Shown: in pieces, positions 7,646 to 16,906 of the stretch | Layout: every line of letters begins with the position of its first letter | Position numbering within the stretch: position 1 is the first letter of the stretch | Source: Arthrobacter sp042667405 | GTDB taxonomy: Bacteria > Actinomycetota > Actinomycetes > Actinomycetales > Micrococcaceae | Direction: 5' to 3' | DNA: 64,000 nt | Assembly (NCBI RefSeq): GCF_042667405.1 | Contig: NZ_JBHVAL010000019.1 | Coordinates: 28,387-92,386 of the forward strand | Notes under the pieces: model-generated | The model's input: only the letters and a program-made list of their open reading frames with translations | The model's database searches: none | Told to the model about the DNA's origin: nothing | Translations under genes and position numbers: made by a program

Positions 7646-8971
7646 ATGAGTAGTGTTCTGACAATCCGCGGTGGCGTCCCGTTAACCGGACGAGTGACCG
7701 TTCGCGGTGCCAAGAACCTTGTGCCCAAGGCCATGGTGGCCGCGTTGCTGGGCAGTGAACCATCGGTGCTGAGGAACGTGCCGGAAATCAAGGATGTAGA
7801 GGTTGTCACCAGCCTCCTGCAGCTGCACGGAGTGACTGTCGTCAAGGATCCGGTGACGGGTGACCTCACCCTGGATCCCACGGAAGCCAAGACAGCGTCC
7901 AGCACGGCCATTGATGCGCATGCAGGGGACTCCCGCATTCCCATCCTGCTCTGCGGACCGCTGATCCACGCGATCGGCGAGGCCTTCATCCCTGACCTTG
8001 GCGGTTGCAAGATCGGCGACCGGCCCATCGATTACCACCTGAACGTGCTTCGTCAGTTCGGTGCCGTCGTGGAAAAGCGTCCGGGCGGCATCCACATTTC
8101 GGCCCCGCACGGCCTCCACGGTGCCAAGATTTCGCTTCCTTATCCGTCGGTGGGAGCTACCGAGCAGGTTTTGCTCAGCGCAACCCGCGCCGAAGGCATC
8201 ACCGAGCTCATCGGTGCCGCTACCGAGCCGGAGATCATCGACCTGATCGCTGTCCTGCAGAAGATGGGCGCCATCATCAGCGTCCAGACGGACCGCACCA
8301 TCCGTATCGAGGGCGTCAAGGACCTTCGCGGGTACAACCACCGTGCGCTCCCGGACCGGAACGAGTCAGCTTCCTGGGCCTCTGCTGCCTTGGTGACCCG
8401 TGGCGACATCTTCGTTGAAGGCGCCTCCCAGCGCGACATGATGACCTTCCTGAACACCTACCGAAAGGTCGGCGGCGGGATGGACATTGGCGATGACGGA
8501 ATCCGCTTCTACCACCCTGGCGGAAAACTCACTCCGCTGGTCCTCGAAACAGACGTGCACCCTGGCTTCATGACCGACTGGCAGCAGCCGCTGGTCGTCG
8601 CATTGACACAGGCCGAGGGTGTGTCAATTGTCCACGAGACCGTCTACGAGAACCGCTTCGGGTTCACCGAAGCCCTCGCCCGGATGGGAGCGAACATCCA
8701 GGTGCACCGCGAGTGCCTTGGCAGCGTGCCGTGCCGCTTCGGCCAGCGCAACTTCCTCCACTCAGCCGTGATCTCCGGCCCCACCCCACTCCGGGGTACG
8801 GACATCGACATTCCGGACCTTCGCGGCGGCTTCAGCCACCTCATTGCGGCCTTGGCTGCAACGGGAACATCCAAGGTGACCGGGATCGATATCATCAACC
8901 GCGGGTACGAGCGCTTCACGGAGAAGCTGGCCGCACTGGGCGCCGATTTCGACATCACCACCATCAAGTAG
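7646..8971 (+). CDS. murA: UDP-N-acetylglucosamine 1-carboxyvinyltransferase
   Basis: A 441-residue EPSP-synthase-fold enzyme for the first committed step of peptidoglycan synthesis, adding enolpyruvate to UDP-GlcNAc. The substrate-binding GAKN is at residues 21-24. The mobile loop PDLGGCKIGDRP carries the catalytic Cys121, the residue alkylated by fosfomycin in sensitive enzymes. Start ATG 7646 follows GAGGAAA by 12 bases. It heads a tight run with plsC-like, gpsA and ddl, linking envelope precursor and phospholipid synthesis. Many actinobacteria have a second murA paralogue; only one is in this window. Confidence 0.93.
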   Translation: MSSVLTIRGGVPLTGRVTVRGAKNLVPKAMVAALLGSEPSVLRNVPEIKDVEVVTSLLQLHGVTVVKDPVTGDLTLDPTEAKTASSTAIDAHAGDSRIPILLCGPLIHAIGEAFIPDLGGCKIGDRPIDYHLNVLRQFGAVVEKRPGGIHISAPHGLHGAKISLPYPSVGATEQVLLSATRAEGITELIGAATEPEIIDLIAVLQKMGAIISVQTDRTIRIEGVKDLRGYNHRALPDRNESASWASAALVTRGDIFVEGASQRDMMTFLNTYRKVGGGMDIGDDGIRFYHPGGKLTPLVLETDVHPGFMTDWQQPLVVALTQAEGVSIVHETVYENRFGFTEALARMGANIQVHRECLGSVPCRFGQRNFLHSAVISGPTPLRGTDIDIPDLRGGFSHLIAALAATGTSKVTGIDIINRGYERFTEKLAALGADFDITTIK

Positions 8972-8982
8972 CGGGGGATCCT

Positions 8983-9756
8983 TTGAAGGAATCGGCCACG
9001 AGCCGTGCCGTGTTCATGTTGCTGGCGGGTATTGCACGCCCGGCAATGAACCTGTTGATGGCCAGGAAGTGGGAAGGCCTGGAGAATCTTCCTGCCGGTG
9101 GATTCATCGCGGTGCCCAACCACTGCACTGAGATTGATCCCATCGTCGTTGGCCACATGGTGTACAACCAGAAGCGCCCGCCGCACTTCCTGGCAAAGTC
9201 GGGGCTCTTCAAGGTGCCCGTGCTGGGTGGACTGTTGCGCGCCACGAATCAGATTCCGGTTGAACGCTCGACGGCGGGAGCGAACCGCTCGCTGCAACTG
9301 GCCAAGGAGGTGGTGGACGCCGGTGGCGCCATCATCATCTATCCGGAAGGTACGCTCACGCGCGATCCCGAACTGTGGCCGATGAAGGGCCACACCGGGG
9401 CTGCCCGCCTGGCATTGCAGACCGGAGCGCCCGTGGTTCCCGTTGCGCACTGGGGTGCGCAGGAGGTGTTCCCCAGGTACGCCAAGCGTTTCCATGTGTT
9501 CCCGCGCAAGACTGTCCGGGTCCTGGTGGGCAAGCCGGTGGATTTGAGTTCCTTCGTTGACCGGCCGCTGGACCGCGGCACCCTCACCGAAGCCACCGAC
9601 GTCATCATGGACGCCATCACCTCGCTCCTGGAAACGCTCCGCGGCGAAGCAGCGCCTGCTGAGCGATGGGACCCCGCGCTCCACAAGCAGAGCAAGCATG
9701 GCCGGCTCATTGAAGGTGCGCCAACCGAAGCCGAGGACCCGGAGGCTGGAAAGTGA
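8983..9756 (+). CDS. 1-acylglycerol-3-phosphate O-acyltransferase (PlsC-like)
   Basis: A 257-residue membrane-associated acyltransferase read from TTG 8983, four bases after GGGGGA; GTG 9010 and ATG 9016 are alternatives. The catalytic HX4D motif is NHCTEIDP (about residue 44). The glycerol-phosphate-binding block is IIIYPEGTLTRD (about 117), with a conserved IPVERS between them. It should acylate lysophosphatidate or a related lyso-lipid. Its stop overlaps the gpsA start by four bases. Pairing with glycerol-3-phosphate dehydrogenase supports a phospholipid-synthesis role. Confidence 0.88.
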   Translation: MKESATSRAVFMLLAGIARPAMNLLMARKWEGLENLPAGGFIAVPNHCTEIDPIVVGHMVYNQKRPPHFLAKSGLFKVPVLGGLLRATNQIPVERSTAGANRSLQLAKEVVDAGGAIIIYPEGTLTRDPELWPMKGHTGAARLALQTGAPVVPVAHWGAQEVFPRYAKRFHVFPRKTVRVLVGKPVDLSSFVDRPLDRGTLTEATDVIMDAITSLLETLRGEAAPAERWDPALHKQSKHGRLIEGAPTEAEDPEAGK

Positions 9757-10805
9757 CCGTGATCGGGAGCGCGGGCTTCGTTCCCACCACAGTTGCCGTG
9801 CTGGGTGCAGGGTCCTGGGGCACCACGTTTGCGAAAATCCTTGCCGACGCAGCCGAAGCCGCCGGTATCGAGCGCCGCATCCGCATCTGGGGACGCCGCG
9901 CAGAGGTAGTGGAGCAGATCAACTCAGCCCACCGCAATGAGCAGTACTTGAAGGACATTGAGTTGCCTGCGTCCATCACCGCTTCCACTGACGTGGAAGA
10001 AGTGCTCAAGGATGCCACCTTGGTGGTCCTCGCTGTACCGGCGCAGTCGTTGAGGCCCCAACTCGGTGACTGGAAAGCGTTGTTGGCCGCCGACGCCGTT
10101 GTGGTCTCCCTCATGAAGGGCCTGGAACTGGGCACGGATGCCCGCATGAGCGAAGTGATTGCCCAGGAGCTTGGTCTTCCGGAGTCGCGTGTCGCTGTGG
10201 TGTCCGGACCCAACCTGGCCATGGAGATTGCCCGCGAGCAGCCAACAGCCTCCGTTGTGGCCTGCAGCGACGCCGACACAGCCGCTGCGATTGCCCTGTG
10301 CTGCACTGCGCCCTACTTCCGGCCTTACACCAGCACTGACGTTGTCGGTGTGGAAATCGGCGGCATCGTCAAGAACGTCATCGCTTTGGCGGTGGGGATC
10401 TGTGAAGGCCGCCAAATGGGCGATAACACCAAGGCCTCGGTCATTACCCGCGGCCTCGCCGAGACGTCGCGGCTGGCTCTGGCCATGGGTGGCGATGCCC
10501 ACACGATGGCTGGACTTGCCGGGCTGGGCGACCTTGTAGCCACTTGCTCGTCGGCGCTCTCGAGGAATCACACCGCCGGACGGCTGCTCGGTGAAGGGCT
10601 GAGCCTGGAGCAGGTGGCGGAAGAGATGACGCAAACTGCCGAAGGCATCAAGTCCGGCCCTGCGGTGCATGAACTGGCGGGGAAGTTGAACGTTGAAATG
10701 CCCATCACCGCGGCGGTAGTGGCCGTGCTTGAGGGCAGAATGTCCGTTGATGACCTGGGGCCGCGACTGCTGGCCCGGGCACTGAAGTCCGAAGGCGACT
10801 ACTGA
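9753..10805 (+). CDS. gpsA: Glycerol-3-phosphate dehydrogenase [NAD(P)+]
   Basis: A 350-residue soluble enzyme that reduces dihydroxyacetone phosphate to sn-glycerol 3-phosphate, the phospholipid backbone. The Rossmann motif VLGAGSWGTTFA begins near residue 14. VVSLMKGLE (about 112) and GGIVKNVIALAVG (about 203) carry the conserved catalytic lysines. Start GTG 9753 overlaps the acyltransferase stop (GTGA). The final TGA shares one base with the ddl start, so expression is coupled on both sides. Confidence 0.95.
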   Translation: MTVIGSAGFVPTTVAVLGAGSWGTTFAKILADAAEAAGIERRIRIWGRRAEVVEQINSAHRNEQYLKDIELPASITASTDVEEVLKDATLVVLAVPAQSLRPQLGDWKALLAADAVVVSLMKGLELGTDARMSEVIAQELGLPESRVAVVSGPNLAMEIAREQPTASVVACSDADTAAAIALCCTAPYFRPYTSTDVVGVEIGGIVKNVIALAVGICEGRQMGDNTKASVITRGLAETSRLALAMGGDAHTMAGLAGLGDLVATCSSALSRNHTAGRLLGEGLSLEQVAEEMTQTAEGIKSGPAVHELAGKLNVEMPITAAVVAVLEGRMSVDDLGPRLLARALKSEGDY

Positions 10806-11941
10806 TGGTGATTGAAGAACCCGCAGCCGTGAAGGCCAAACCCCGCGTGGCGATCCTTTTCGGCGGCCGCTCGAGCGAGCACGCTGTCAGTTGCGTTACG
10901 GCCGCTGGTGTCATGGGCGCCATCGACACGAACAAGTACGAGGTCATCCCGATCGGCATCGCCAAGTCCGGTCAATGGGTTTTGGCATCGGGCGACACCA
11001 GCCAGTGGTCCTTGAGTTCGACGTCCCTTCCCGAGGTTGCGGCGTCGGGCAAAACCGTCACGCTGGCCGAGATCGGCGGCGAACACCAGTTGATCGTCAC
11101 AGAGCCCAATGCCGTTCCGCAGGAATTGGGCAGCGTGGACGTGGTGTTTCCCCTGCTGCACGGTCCATGGGGCGAGGACGGCACCATCCAGGGCCTCCTT
11201 GAATTGTCCGACACGCGTTATGTCGGCGCCGGTGTGCTGGCCTCCGCAGTGGGAATGGATAAGCACTTCATGAAGGTGGTCTTCGAGGCCGCCGGACTGA
11301 AGGTAGGTCCCTACATAGCCGTGACGGACCGCGAATGGATGACCGACCCCGAAGCTGTCCGCAAACGCGTGGACAAGCTCGGATTCCCGGTGTTCGTCAA
11401 GCCGGCACGTGCGGGTTCCTCCATGGGTATTTCCAAGGTTGATTCGCTGGAAGGCCTGGATGCCGCCGTCGAAGAGGCGCGCCGCCACGACCTGAAGCTG
11501 GTCATCGAGGCCGGGATCATTGGACGTGAGATCGAATGCGCCGTCCTGCAGGGACGCGGGACCGATGTGCCTCGCACCTCCATGCCGGGTGAGATCGCCG
11601 TCGCTGCCGGGGAACACCAGTTCTACGACTTCGCTGCAAAGTATGTCGAGGACGGCGCGGCTGCCCTCAGCTGCCCGGCCGACATGCCGGATGAAGCAAT
11701 CGCAAGGGTCAGGGAGTTGGCCGCGGTCGCCTTCGACGCCGTGGGTGCCGAAGGCCTCAGCCGTGTGGACTTCTTCTACACTCCTGCGGGCGAGCTGATC
11801 ATCAATGAGATCAACACCATGCCCGGCTTCACTCCCAAGAGCATGTACCCGCAGATGTGGGCTGCCTCCGGACTGGGCTACGCAGAGCTCATCGACGAAC
11901 TCATCCACTTGGCACTGACTCGGAAAACGGGCCTGCGCTAG
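10805..11941 (+). CDS. ddl: D-alanine--D-alanine ligase
   Basis: A 378-residue ATP-grasp enzyme joining two D-Ala for the peptidoglycan stem peptide. The N-terminal FGGRSSEHAVS, central PLLHGPWGEDGTIQGLLE, ATP-binding KPARAGSSMGISKV and C-terminal INEINTMPGFTPKSM are all intact. The start ATG 10805 shares one base with the gpsA stop. It converges on the DUF3515 gene with seven bases between stops. The gpsA-ddl-thiL neighbourhood is conserved in mycobacteria. Confidence 0.96.
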   Translation: MVIEEPAAVKAKPRVAILFGGRSSEHAVSCVTAAGVMGAIDTNKYEVIPIGIAKSGQWVLASGDTSQWSLSSTSLPEVAASGKTVTLAEIGGEHQLIVTEPNAVPQELGSVDVVFPLLHGPWGEDGTIQGLLELSDTRYVGAGVLASAVGMDKHFMKVVFEAAGLKVGPYIAVTDREWMTDPEAVRKRVDKLGFPVFVKPARAGSSMGISKVDSLEGLDAAVEEARRHDLKLVIEAGIIGREIECAVLQGRGTDVPRTSMPGEIAVAAGEHQFYDFAAKYVEDGAAALSCPADMPDEAIARVRELAAVAFDAVGAEGLSRVDFFYTPAGELIINEINTMPGFTPKSMYPQMWAASGLGYAELIDELIHLALTRKTGLR

Positions 11942-11948
11942 ATCGCGC

Positions 11949-12458
11949 CTATTTGCTGGAGGGCAGGTTCTGCAGGTCTTCCTGGCCGACGCACTTGCCG
12001 GTCGCCTTGATTTTTCCCACGGCGGCCGCGAGCTCGGTCAGGACGGTTGCGGAACTGATGTTCGCCGATTCCAACTTGACCGGATCGATCAGGATCTCCG
12101 TGGCCGGTACACGGCCGAAAGTGGTCAGCGTGTAGACAGGATCGCCTTCCTTGATGACCCAGTCGATGTCATTGACGCTGACGCAGCGGTCCGTGGTGGG
12201 GCCGGGGACGTTCACGCCGCAGCGGAGGATGACCTGCGAGGGATCCCCCCAGGCAGCCGTGGCCTGGCTGTTGGTCTTGCGGAGCGCAGCATCGCCGATC
12301 TTGTCGGGCAACGCCACCATCATGGGGGCGCAGGCGGGGTTGGCGGCGTCCGCGGCGGCGGTCACGTCAACAGCAGGTGAGCAGGCCGACAAAGCGAGGA
12401 CGGATGCGGAGGCCAGGGAAACGGCCACAGCAGTCTTGCGGAGGGTCTTTCGATGCAT
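11949..12458 (-). CDS. DUF3515 lipoprotein
   Basis: A 169-residue exported lipoprotein. The signal peptide MHRKTLRKTAVAVSLASA is followed by lipobox LSAC, with the lipidated Cys near residue 26. The mature part has four further cysteines that could form disulfides, and a DUF3515-type core (NPACAPMMVALPDKIGD and WGDPSQVILRCGV). Family members are actinobacterial envelope proteins of unknown function, usually found beside ddl and thiL, as here. It is the only minus-strand gene in this block. Confidence 0.87.
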   Translation of the reverse strand: MHRKTLRKTAVAVSLASASVLALSACSPAVDVTAAADAANPACAPMMVALPDKIGDAALRKTNSQATAAWGDPSQVILRCGVNVPGPTTDRCVSVNDIDWVIKEGDPVYTLTTFGRVPATEILIDPVKLESANISSATVLTELAAAVGKIKATGKCVGQEDLQNLPSSK

Positions 12459-12581
12459 CCCTCCAGCCTATCCCGCATGCAGCGGCCGAACCGGCGCGGG
12501 TAGCCCCGGTCACATTGCCGTGCGGCCGGCGCCCGATCGCTGCGTCGTTATGCTGTCAGGGGTTCGCGATAGCGTAGAGCC

Positions 12582-13595
12582 GTGCCTGCAGAACAACTGA
12601 CCGTCCAAGACCTTTCGGAGTCCGAGCTTCTTGCCCGGATCTTTCCCCGCCTGAACAGCAGCGCCGGCGTTCTGCTGGGACCCGGCGATGATGCTGCCCT
12701 CATAGCTGCTCCGGATGGCCGCACCCTGATTTCCATCGACACCCAAACGCAGGACCAGGATTTCAGGCTTCAGTGGAACAACGGTTACAGGACCACCGGG
12801 TATGACGTTGGGTGGAAGGCTGCGGCGCAGAATCTCAGTGACATCAATGCCATGGGCGGCAGCGCTGCTTCGCTTGTGGTGAGCCTGACCATGCCGCCGT
12901 CCACGCCGGTTGAGTGGGTGGAGGCTTTCGCGGATGGGCTGACCGCGGCCATCGTGGGGTTGGGTGCCCCGGATTGCTCGGTTGCCGGGGGTGACCTTGG
13001 GCGCGGCCGTGAGTTGGCGGTGACCGTCGCCGTCGTCGGGACGCTTGCCGGAATGGCGCCTGTGCTGCGCTCCGGTGCCAGGGCGGGCGACGTCGTAGCT
13101 GTTGCCGGGACGTTGGGGCTGGCGGCCGCTGGCTGGGCGTTGCTTGAAAGCGATGTTCCTTTTGAAAGCCTCAACGAAGAGCTGAAGACCTTCGTGGAGC
13201 GCCAATGCAGGCCGTTGCCGCCGTTGGCGGCGGGCCCGCTTGCTGCCCAGGCCGGCGCAACCTCCATGTTGGATATCTCCGACGGATTACTGCGCGACGG
13301 CGGCCGTCTCGCCACTGCCAGCGGCGCCGTGCTCGATTTCGATCCCCTTGTGCTGAAAAAGTATGCCGCCAAGCTGGAACCGGCAGCCTCATTGCTGGGC
13401 CGGGATGCGATGCCCTGGGTCCTGGGCGGGGGAGAGGACCATGGCTTGCTGGCTACGTTCCCAGCAGGAATTCAGCTGCCGCAGGGCTTCACTGCGATAG
13501 GCTCAGTTCAAGCCGTTGTCGAGCCGACAGGCAGCGGCGTCCGGATCGCCGGGCATGCTGCTGACACCGTTGGATGGGATCACTTTGCAGACTAA
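12582..13595 (+). CDS. thiL: Thiamine-monophosphate kinase
   Basis: A 337-residue PurM-fold kinase that makes thiamine pyrophosphate from TMP. The ATP/Mg motif GPGDDAALI (about residue 33), NLSDINAMGG (about 87), SVAGGDLGRG (about 133) and MLDISDGLLRDGGRL (about 228) are present. GTG 12582 is the likely start. Its 3' end overlaps the next gene by 11 bases if that begins at TTG 13585. With thiC in the same window, the organism should make TPP itself. Confidence 0.93.
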   Translation: MPAEQLTVQDLSESELLARIFPRLNSSAGVLLGPGDDAALIAAPDGRTLISIDTQTQDQDFRLQWNNGYRTTGYDVGWKAAAQNLSDINAMGGSAASLVVSLTMPPSTPVEWVEAFADGLTAAIVGLGAPDCSVAGGDLGRGRELAVTVAVVGTLAGMAPVLRSGARAGDVVAVAGTLGLAAAGWALLESDVPFESLNEELKTFVERQCRPLPPLAAGPLAAQAGATSMLDISDGLLRDGGRLATASGAVLDFDPLVLKKYAAKLEPAASLLGRDAMPWVLGGGEDHGLLATFPAGIQLPQGFTAIGSVQAVVEPTGSGVRIAGHAADTVGWDHFAD

Positions 13596-14628
13596 GATCG
13601 CCGCGAATGCGCACGCCATGAAACGTTGGCTCGGCAAGGCGGAAGTGGTCCTCGGAAACCACAGTGACCGCCTCAATGCGATCAACATCTTTCCCGTCGC
13701 CGACGGAGACACGGGAACCAACCTGTACCTCACAGTACGTGCTGCGGCCTCCGCTTTGGAGGCAACGGCTTCCGACACCGCCGAAACCGCCCATGATGTC
13801 GGCGCCGTGCTTTCGAAGGCCGGCCAAGTTGCTATGGAGCAGGCGCGGGGCAATTCGGGAACCCTGTTTGCGGTCTTCCTGTGCGCCGCAGCCGAGCCTT
13901 TGGCAGGCAAGACCAGGCTCAGTGCACCGCTTCTGGCCACGGCTCTGAACAGGGCCCAAATCCGTGCCTGGTCAGCACTGAGCGAACCTGTGGCTGGAAC
14001 CATGCTGTCCGTCCTGGAAGCCGCTGCTCATGCTGCACAGCGGGTAGACGCTGAACAAGACGGCGATGACAGCAACCATGCGCTCGGACTGTCACTGGAT
14101 GCCGTGGTGGATGCGGCCTACCAGGCCGTTCTTCGCACCGAGGATGAGCTGGTCCAGCTGCAGGAGGCGCACGTGGTCGACGCCGGCGGCGTGGGCATGC
14201 TGCTGGTGCTGGATTGCCTCCGGTCGGCTGTACTGGGCGAGGAACTGCAGGATGAGCTCCTGGACGACCTCCATGGCTATAAGCTGCAGGATCCGCACAT
14301 TCATGAGCACATGCCTGCCGATGACGGCGTGGAGGTCATGTGCACCATCAGCCTTTCCCCGCTCAACGCCGCCATCCTGCGCCAACGGCTGGATGAGATG
14401 GGGGATTCGGTCATCATGAGCCAAGTTGGCGGGGCCCAGCCCAACGACGATGACGACGAAGAATCCATAACGGAAGCAAGCTACCGGTGGCGTGTCCATG
14501 TCCACGTCCCCGACCCCGCTCCTGCCGTCGAACTGATCCGTTCGCTGGGTGAACCCTCCGACATCGCCGTCAGCCAATTGGCCCTGCCGCGACATGATGA
14601 GCCGGACCTGCCACGGCATGAGTACTGA
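13585..14628 (+). CDS. DAK2-domain protein
   Basis: About 347 residues with a dihydroxyacetone-kinase L-type domain. The phosphate/ADP-Mg motif INIFPVADGDTGTNLYLT and the later QARGNSGTLFAVFL are intact. DAK2 domains phosphorylate a bound substrate; in Firmicutes the related FakA works with fatty-acid-binding FakB. Here the C-terminal part after about residue 220 is a separate alpha/beta region with an acidic patch (NDDDDEE). Three starts are possible: ATG 13555, TTG 13585 or ATG 13618. I chose 13585 because GGATGGGA sits just upstream and homologues carry a helix before the KRWLG block. It sits next to recG, as in mycobacteria. Substrate unknown. Confidence 0.8.
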   Translation: MQTKIAANAHAMKRWLGKAEVVLGNHSDRLNAINIFPVADGDTGTNLYLTVRAAASALEATASDTAETAHDVGAVLSKAGQVAMEQARGNSGTLFAVFLCAAAEPLAGKTRLSAPLLATALNRAQIRAWSALSEPVAGTMLSVLEAAAHAAQRVDAEQDGDDSNHALGLSLDAVVDAAYQAVLRTEDELVQLQEAHVVDAGGVGMLLVLDCLRSAVLGEELQDELLDDLHGYKLQDPHIHEHMPADDGVEVMCTISLSPLNAAILRQRLDEMGDSVIMSQVGGAQPNDDDDEESITEASYRWRVHVHVPDPAPAVELIRSLGEPSDIAVSQLALPRHDEPDLPRHEY

Positions 14629-16873
14629 GCTGGAGCTGCCGCTGGAGCGCAGGATCGGCAAGAGGTCAGCGGCGGTCATCGAGAAACACCTCGGACTCAA
14701 AACCTGCGGTGCCCTGTTGAACTACTTTCCAAGGCGATACCTGAGCCGCGGAGAACTGACTCCCATCAGCAAGCTGCCATTGGATGAGGAGGTCACGCTC
14801 ATAGCCCGGGTTGTGTCCAACAGCACCCGGCAGATGCGCGCGCGGCGTGGCTCCATCACCGATATCGTCGTGACCGATGAGGCCGGTGGGGCCGGTGTTC
14901 CCGGGACGCTGAAGGTCAGCTTCTTCAATGGTTTCCGGGCGAAGGCGGAACTCCTGGCCGGTCGGCGGGCCATGTTTTCGGGTAAGGTCACCCGCTACGG
15001 TGGGTCTCTGGGCCTGACGAACCCGGACTTCCTTTTGCTGGACGAGGATCCGGAGGCCGAGGACTCCATGGACCCGGCCAAGCTCGCGGCGATGCCGATA
15101 CCTGTGTACCCGGCTACAGCGAAGCTCACCAGTTGGTCCATCCATAAGGTGGTTGCTTCCCTGTTGCAAACCATGGACCTGGACGCGTTGGAGGACCCGA
15201 TTCCCGGGCATATTGCCGTCAGGGACGGCCTGCTCAGCGTTGCCGGATCGTACCGCCTGATCCACTCGCCCGAGACACAGAAGGATTGGCAGCGGGCGCA
15301 GGAACGCTTCCGCTACCAGGAGGCTTTGGTCCTTCAAACTGCCCTGGCCCGCCGCCGTGCCCAGCTGGCGGCCGAAGAAGCCACCGCCCGGCGTCCCACG
15401 GCTGGCGGCTTGCTCAGCAGCTTCGACCGGAACCTGCCGTTTACCCTGACGGCCGGCCAATCCGCCGTCGGAAAGACGCTTGCCGAAGAGCTGGGCCGGG
15501 ATACCCCCATGAACAGGCTCCTCCAGGGGGAAGTGGGATCCGGCAAGACCATCGTTGCCCTGCGCGCCATGCTCCAGGTGGTCGATGCCGGTGGCCAGGC
15601 TGCCCTCCTTGCCCCTACCGAGGTCCTTGCCGCCCAGCATTTCGATTCGATTCGACGCACGCTCGGACCCCTGGCCCGTGACAACATGTTTGGCGGCGCT
15701 GGAATGCTCGGTGGCGACCCCTCCCAACAGGCCGTGCAGGTAACCCTGCTGACAGGCTCCATGCCCACAGCCGCGAGGAAGCAGGCGATGCTGGACGCGG
15801 CTTCGGGAAACGCCGGGATCGTCATTGGAACGCACGCCCTGCTGAGCGACAAAACCAGTTTCCAGGACCTGGGGCTGATCGTGGTGGATGAGCAGCATCG
15901 CTTCGGAGTCGAGCAGCGTGACGCGCTCCGTGCTAAAGCCCAACGGCCGCCGCACTTGTTGGTGATGACTGCGACGCCCATTCCACGCACCGTGGCCATG
16001 ACTGTTTTCGGCGACCTTGAGACGTCCATCCTCGATGAACTTCCAGCCGGCCGCGCACCCATTTCCACCCACGTGGTGGGGCTTTCTGAAAATCCCGGCT
16101 GGGCGGACCGCATCTGGAAGCGTTCGCGCGAGGAAGTCGAAGCCGGGCACCAGGTCTATGTGGTGTGCCCCAAAATCGGCTCGGACGACGACGGCGACTT
16201 CAGTCCGGGGGAAGCGGAACCAAGCGACGCTGAGTTGTCGGACGAAGGCTCGGCCCGGGAGCTGGCGTCGGTGACCGCCGTCGTCGAGGGCCTTTTGCAG
16301 GAGCCGTCACTGAGCGGCGTGCCGGTGGCACCGCTTCATGGCCGGCAGGACCCGCAGGTGAAGTCGGAAACCATGGCGTCGTTTGCCTCCAACCAGACCA
16401 AGGTGCTGGTTTCCACAACGGTCATCGAGGTGGGCGTGGACGTCCACAATGCCACCTTGATGGTGATCCTGGATGCCGACCGCTTTGGCATTTCACAGCT
16501 CCACCAGCTGCGGGGCCGGGTGGGTCGTGGCGGCCTTCCCGGCACGTGCCTTCTGGTGACCACCTTGGAGCCTGGCCATCCGAGCCGCCGCCGGCTGGAA
16601 GCCGTTGCCTCCACCACCGACGGTTTCGAGTTGTCGCAGGAGGACCTGAAGCTTCGCCGTGAAGGTGACATCCTTGGCGCCTCGCAGTCCGGTGGGCGCT
16701 CCACATTGAAGTTGCTCCGGGTCCTCGAGCACGAGGACATCATTGCCCGCGCACGGGCCGATGCCCAGGCCTTGGTAGGCCAGGATCCTGCATTGCAGGA
16801 CCAACCGGCACTTTCCGCTGCGATTGACCAATATTTGAACCCCGAGAAGGAGGCGTTCCTTGAACGCGGTTAG
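14618..16873 (+). CDS. recG: ATP-dependent DNA helicase RecG
   Basis: A 751-residue superfamily 2 helicase that remodels stalled forks and Holliday junctions. The start is ATG 14618, inside the end of the DAK2 gene (11-base overlap). Upstream frame extends further but inside that gene. The wedge/OB domain spans roughly residues 1-260, then Walker A GEVGSGKT (about 306), DEQHR in motif II (about 425), TATPIPRT in motif III and RGRVGRGG in motif VI. An acidic stretch rich in D, E and S (about 524-545) interrupts helicase domain 2. No frameshift is seen. Confidence 0.95.
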   Translation: MSTELELPLERRIGKRSAAVIEKHLGLKTCGALLNYFPRRYLSRGELTPISKLPLDEEVTLIARVVSNSTRQMRARRGSITDIVVTDEAGGAGVPGTLKVSFFNGFRAKAELLAGRRAMFSGKVTRYGGSLGLTNPDFLLLDEDPEAEDSMDPAKLAAMPIPVYPATAKLTSWSIHKVVASLLQTMDLDALEDPIPGHIAVRDGLLSVAGSYRLIHSPETQKDWQRAQERFRYQEALVLQTALARRRAQLAAEEATARRPTAGGLLSSFDRNLPFTLTAGQSAVGKTLAEELGRDTPMNRLLQGEVGSGKTIVALRAMLQVVDAGGQAALLAPTEVLAAQHFDSIRRTLGPLARDNMFGGAGMLGGDPSQQAVQVTLLTGSMPTAARKQAMLDAASGNAGIVIGTHALLSDKTSFQDLGLIVVDEQHRFGVEQRDALRAKAQRPPHLLVMTATPIPRTVAMTVFGDLETSILDELPAGRAPISTHVVGLSENPGWADRIWKRSREEVEAGHQVYVVCPKIGSDDDGDFSPGEAEPSDAELSDEGSARELASVTAVVEGLLQEPSLSGVPVAPLHGRQDPQVKSETMASFASNQTKVLVSTTVIEVGVDVHNATLMVILDADRFGISQLHQLRGRVGRGGLPGTCLLVTTLEPGHPSRRRLEAVASTTDGFELSQEDLKLRREGDILGASQSGGRSTLKLLRVLEHEDIIARARADAQALVGQDPALQDQPALSAAIDQYLNPEKEAFLERG

Positions 16874-16906
16874 CAGTCCCAGGCAGCATCGACGGGGAGT
16901 TGCCCA

